A DNA stretch of 64,000 bases. It comes from Kocuria massiliensis (GTDB taxonomy: Bacteria > Actinomycetota > Actinomycetes > Actinomycetales > Micrococcaceae). Of the stretch, positions 60,971 to 64,000 are shown piece by piece. The notes beneath the pieces were generated by a model. That model searched no databases. It was not told where the DNA came from and saw only the letters and a list, made by a program, of their open reading frames with translations. The stretch spans positions 1 through 64,000 of the forward strand of contig NZ_LT835161.1 of the NCBI RefSeq assembly GCF_900169715.1. The letters are read 5' to 3'. Both the position numbers and the translations under genes were made by a program. Positions within the stretch are counted from its first letter, which is position 1. Each line of letters begins with the position of its first letter.

Positions 60971-62409
60971 TGATTCAACACCGCCTCAAAGAGTTGCTTG
61001 GCTCCCGGGCTTGTCAGTTGGGCACCGGTGACCGCATCTACGTCTTCGTAGACAATAGCAACAGCTAGCTGCGGATCGTCGGCCGGAGCGAATCCGGTGA
61101 ACCACGCTTCGTTATTTCCTGCGGTTCCAGTTTCGGCCGTACCGGTCTTTCCGGCCACCTTGGTGCCGTCGATCTTGGCGCCGGAAGCGATGCCATTGTC
61201 GACGTCACTGACCATCCAGTCACGGACCTGATGCGCCACGTCGGGGGACGTTGACTGCCGCAACTGCTCGGCCGAGAAATCGTACAGGGTGCTCAGGCTA
61301 TTGGACCGAACCGCTTTCACCATGTTCGGCTTCATCTGGACGCCGTTATTGGCGATGGCGGAGGACATCATTGCCACCTGAAGAGGGGTGGTTTTGACGT
61401 CATACTGACCGATCGAAGACAACGCAAGCTCGCTCTTGGACATGCCACTGGGGAAGTTGGATGGAGTAACGCTCATCGGGATGTTGAGCTTTTGGCCGTA
61501 CCCGAAATTTTGAGCTGTCTTGGCAATCTTATCTTCCCCGAGGTCCATTGCGATCTGCGCGAACGGGGTGTTGCACGACTGTTCCAGGGCCCACTGGATG
61601 GACGCCTTGTCGCGCGTGCTGCACTGGCCATTCACGTAGTTCGGCAATGTAGTGCTGGTGCCGGGCAGGGGGAGATTCTGCGGGTTGTCCAGCGTGGAAT
61701 CTTTGTTGTACTTCCCGGATTCCAGGGCGGCGACGGCGTCCATGATCTTGAAGGTGGAGCCAGGGGAGTAGAGGTCCCCGCCGATCGAACGGTTGAACAA
61801 GGGCTTATCTTGATCCTGGTTCAGTTCCGAGTACGCCTGAATCACTGACTTGGAGTCGTGCGCCGCGAGCTGGTTGGGATCGTAGCTCGGCGTCGACACC
61901 ATGGCCTTGATTTCGCCCGTCTTCGGGTTCATCGCGACGATGGAACCCTTGTGACCTTGCATCAACTCGGTGGCTTTGGCTTGAAGCTTGGGGTCAATGG
62001 TCAGTTCGACCGAGGCACCGCGAGTTTCTTGGTTCGAGAACATTTGGGCGATGCGGTCGTAGAACTGCGAATCTGACTTGCCCGAGAGCTCGTCGTTGAG
62101 CGCGGATTCGAGACCAGTGGATCCGTAGACCATGGAGAAATACCCGGTCAGGGCGGCGTACTCGTCTGTCTGGGAGTATTGCCGTTGGTAGCCGAAGCTG
62201 TCGTCGGTGGGCACGGACTGAGCGATGGGAGACCCATTGACCAGGATCGAACCGCGCGCAGAACCGTACTCGTCGTAAAGCTGGCGGCTATTCCAAGGGT
62301 TCGCCGTCAGCGCGTCTGCGTGGAAGTACTGAACGTATGTCAGGGAACCGACGAGCAGGATGAATACTCCTGCCGCAGCAAGCCACGTCCTACGAATGGC
62401 CTGGTTCAC
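60967..62409 (-). CDS. pbpA: Penicillin-binding protein PbpA
   Basis: 480 aa from GTG 62409, overlapping the rodA stop. One N-terminal membrane span, a small dimerisation domain, and a transpeptidase domain with the active-site serine S218 in SPGSTFK, SxN in EQSCNTPF, and KTG in [10 protein letters not shown]. It cross-links peptidoglycan peptides. With RodA it forms a glycan polymerase-transpeptidase pair under control of the kinases that follow. Confidence 0.93.
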   Translation of the reverse strand: MNQAIRRTWLAAAGVFILLVGSLTYVQYFHADALTANPWNSRQLYDEYGSARGSILVNGSPIAQSVPTDDSFGYQRQYSQTDEYAALTGYFSMVYGSTGLESALNDELSGKSDSQFYDRIAQMFSNQETRGASVELTIDPKLQAKATELMQGHKGSIVAMNPKTGEIKAMVSTPSYDPNQLAAHDSKSVIQAYSELNQDQDKPLFNRSIGGDLYSPGSTFKIMDAVAALESGKYNKDSTLDNPQNLPLPGTSTTLPNYVNGQCSTRDKASIQWALEQSCNTPFAQIAMDLGEDKIAKTAQNFGYGQKLNIPMSVTPSNFPSGMSKSELALSSIGQYDVKTTPLQVAMMSSAIANNGVQMKPNMVKAVRSNSLSTLYDFSAEQLRQSTSPDVAHQVRDWMVSDVDNGIASGAKIDGTKVAGKTGTAETGTAGNNEAWFTGFAPADDPQLAVAIVYEDVDAVTGAQLTSPGAKQLFEAVLNQ

Positions 62410-63902
62410 GAGTGACCTCCTGCTGAATGTGGGGAAGAAGCAGTTTCCTCATGAGTGGGTTTTCCAAGGCGGGAGATGGCTGCGGTGGCACCCAGCTCCC
62501 CGGTGTCGGCGATCGGCTCGGATTGCGCGTCGTCGTTGACCACGCGCGGCGACCGAGCAGAGTGTGAGATCGCCAAGAGTAGACCGGCAATAGTCCAGTT
62601 GGCGAGCAACGATGAACCACCGGCAGACATGAACGGCGTCGTCAGACCCGTCAGAGGGATCAAACGCGTGACGCCGCCGACGATGACGAAGAGCTGCAAC
62701 ACCATGGCGGCGGACAGGCCGGCCGCGAGGAGCTTGCCGAAGGCATCGGGGGTACCGATCGCGGCGCGGAATCCTCGCGACACCAGGAGCAGGAACATCA
62801 TGAGAATGGCGCCGAGGCCGAGGAGCCCCAGCTCTTCGCCGATCGTCGTGATGATCATGTCCGAATTCGCAAAGGAGACGAGGTCGGGCCGTCCGTTGCC
62901 AAGCCCCCTGCCGAAGAGCCCTCCAGAAGCCAGACCGAATAGGCCTTGAACGATCTGCCCGGATCCGCCGATTTGCTGGTTGTACACCGCAGGGTCGAAG
63001 GCATGCACCCATGAGTCGATGCGGACGGTTACGTGGCTAATGGTGTTGTAGGCCAAGACGAGGCCGACGGCGACCAACACCAGTCCCAAGACCACCCAGG
63101 TCAGGCGGTTGGTCGCGAGGTACAACATCGCGAGGAAAAGGCCAAAGAAGAGGATCGCCGAGCCGAGGTCGTGTTGAACCACCAAGACCCCGATGCTCAC
63201 GAGCCACGCCACGAACAAGGGTGCGAAGTCCCGGAACCGCGGCAAACGGACCTTGCCGATCTTCTTCCCTGCCAGCAAGATCAGGTCGCGGTTCGCCGAA
63301 AGATAGCCGGCAAAGAATATAGCGAGCGTGATCTTGGCGATCTCGCCTGGCTGGAAGGTCCGGCCGCCGATGGCGATCCAAAGGCGCGCCCCGTTGATTT
63401 CCTGACCCAGGCCGGGAACCAAGGGGAGCAGGAGTAAGAAGATCGAGACGGCGAGACAGATGTACGTGACTCGCAGGAGAATTCGGTGGTTGGTCAGGAA
63501 CCAGAGGACCGCTGCGCAACCGACCATGGCGAAGGCGCTCCAGGCTGTCTGCGAGCCGATGACGGATGACGTCGTGGTGAGGTCGATCCGGTAGATCATC
63601 GTCAATCCAATGCCGTTGAGCACGACGACGATGGGCAGGATGAAGGGGTCCGCATATTTGGCTTTGACGTGCAGGATCACGTGAATCAGCAGGGATCCCA
63701 CGATCAGAACCAGGGCGGCTCCGATGATGTGGCCGTCCCATGCGGCCGTCCGTTCGAGGTCCACCAGGCACATGGCCCCAATGCCGATGATCCAGGAAAT
63801 AAGTAACAGGAAGAGCTCGAAGAACCGCCGAGGTTTGGGCACTTGCGGTTCCTCGGGGGAGATCTGGTCGGCGCTGTGCGCACTGTGAGTTTGGGTGCTC
63901 AT
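62406..63902 (-). CDS. rodA: SEDS-family lipid II polymerase RodA/FtsW
   Basis: 498 aa with about ten membrane spans. SEDS hallmarks: NGARLWIAIGGRTFQPGEIAKI, QHDLGSAILFFG, and GLTTPFMSAGGSSLLANW. The charged N-terminal 30 and C-terminal 50 residues are cytoplasmic. It polymerises glycan strands from lipid II. Its ATG overlaps the stop of the upstream gene (ATGA), so it lies in the pstP-rodA-pbpA-pknA-pknB operon. Confidence 0.93.
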   Translation of the reverse strand: MSTQTHSAHSADQISPEEPQVPKPRRFFELFLLLISWIIGIGAMCLVDLERTAAWDGHIIGAALVLIVGSLLIHVILHVKAKYADPFILPIVVVLNGIGLTMIYRIDLTTTSSVIGSQTAWSAFAMVGCAAVLWFLTNHRILLRVTYICLAVSIFLLLLPLVPGLGQEINGARLWIAIGGRTFQPGEIAKITLAIFFAGYLSANRDLILLAGKKIGKVRLPRFRDFAPLFVAWLVSIGVLVVQHDLGSAILFFGLFLAMLYLATNRLTWVVLGLVLVAVGLVLAYNTISHVTVRIDSWVHAFDPAVYNQQIGGSGQIVQGLFGLASGGLFGRGLGNGRPDLVSFANSDMIITTIGEELGLLGLGAILMMFLLLVSRGFRAAIGTPDAFGKLLAAGLSAAMVLQLFVIVGGVTRLIPLTGLTTPFMSAGGSSLLANWTIAGLLLAISHSARSPRVVNDDAQSEPIADTGELGATAAISRLGKPTHEETASSPHSAGGHS

Positions 63903-64000
63903 GAGCCGTCCCCTCCTGAACCGCTGGAATTGGATGGTTGCCCGTTACTGGATGGCGCCGCGCTGGACACCGTGCCGTGAGGCGTGGGCCGCGCAGAGGT
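63899..64000 (-). CDS. pstP: 3' end of a gene upstream of rodA, probably PstP phosphatase
   Basis: Partial: the last 33 codons, rich in Ser, Gly and Pro, ending with TGA at 63899-63901 and overlapping the rodA start by 4 nt. No phosphatase motif lies within the window; the name comes only from the conserved order pstP-rodA-pbpA-pknA-pknB in actinobacteria, where PstP has a variable C-terminal tail. Confidence 0.5.
   Translation of the reverse strand, partial: TSARPTPHGTVSSAAPSSNGQPSNSSGSGGDGS

Noticed and set aside
1-64000. CRISPR arrays, tRNA genes, prophage or insertion-sequence transposase genes
   Set aside because: No regularly spaced repeats, cloverleaf with T-loop GTTCGAATC, integrase or transposase frame was found on reading both strands.

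Overview
This is a 64-kb chromosomal window from a moderately high-GC actinobacterium, probably Micrococcales and close to Micrococcaceae or Brevibacteriaceae. The evidence is an actinobacterial-type 5S rRNA, frequent 4-nt ATGA/GTGA gene overlaps, a very large NAD-glutamate dehydrogenase, a putrescine oxidase of the Kocuria/Rhodococcus type, an extradiol dioxygenase very like that of Brevibacterium fuscum, and the actinobacterial rodA-pbpA-pknA-pknB locus, which usually lies near oriC. The genus cannot be fixed from sequence reading alone.

Layout. 1-185: 5S rRNA and terminator (end of an rrn operon). 240-728: ElaA-like acetyltransferase. 894-8764: cell-envelope glycan cluster (two tandem DUF6541 membrane proteins, two GT2 glycosyltransferases, DUF2304 protein, flippase-like protein). 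8933-18395: two large glutamate dehydrogenases, the second without the N-terminal third, flanking a pair of DUF202 membrane proteins. 18477-19841: FAD-linked oxidase. 19842-20161: no intact gene; remnant of a GMC oxidoreductase 3' end next to a large palindromic element. 20162-26199: M20 amidohydrolase, 3-hydroxybenzoate 4-monooxygenase-like flavoprotein, IclR regulator, TPP-dependent enzyme. 26196-28235: secreted GH16 glycosidase with LGFP wall-binding repeats.

28395-36525 is a homoprotocatechuate (3,4-dihydroxyphenylacetate) meta-cleavage cluster: MHS transporter, FAH-RraA fusion (hpaG-like), GntR regulator, hpaE, hpaD, hpaH, hpaI. Its products are pyruvate and succinic semialdehyde. 36551-40138 holds an LLM flavoprotein, a PIG-L deacetylase/WbqC pair and a DUF218 membrane protein. 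40370-54167 is an agmatine/putrescine-to-succinate block: agmatine deiminase, amidase, APC permease, TetR regulator, putrescine oxidase, universal stress protein, two aldehyde dehydrogenases, GABA transaminase and GABA permease. Two near-identical palindromes (TAAACGAA-N5-TTCGTTWA) upstream of aguA and of puo look like operators of the TetR protein. The succinate-semialdehyde dehydrogenase can serve both catabolic blocks.

54136-56860: MarR regulator with two palindromic sites against a divergent small NTF2-like gene, a small membrane protein and a degenerate CDP-alcohol phosphotransferase-like protein. 56929-64000 (minus strand): pknB, pknA, pbpA, rodA and the last codons of probable pstP, coupled by GTGA/ATGA overlaps except at the pknA-pknB junction, which has a 10-nt gap. 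These genes control growth and septal peptidoglycan synthesis.

Most interesting items: the FAH-RraA fusion in a pathway that lacks a visible HpaF isomerase, the truncated glutamate dehydrogenase paralogue, the shared TetR operator, an amidase-signature enzyme where AguB is expected, the MarR operator that covers a start codon, and the palindromic element that abuts a gene remnant.
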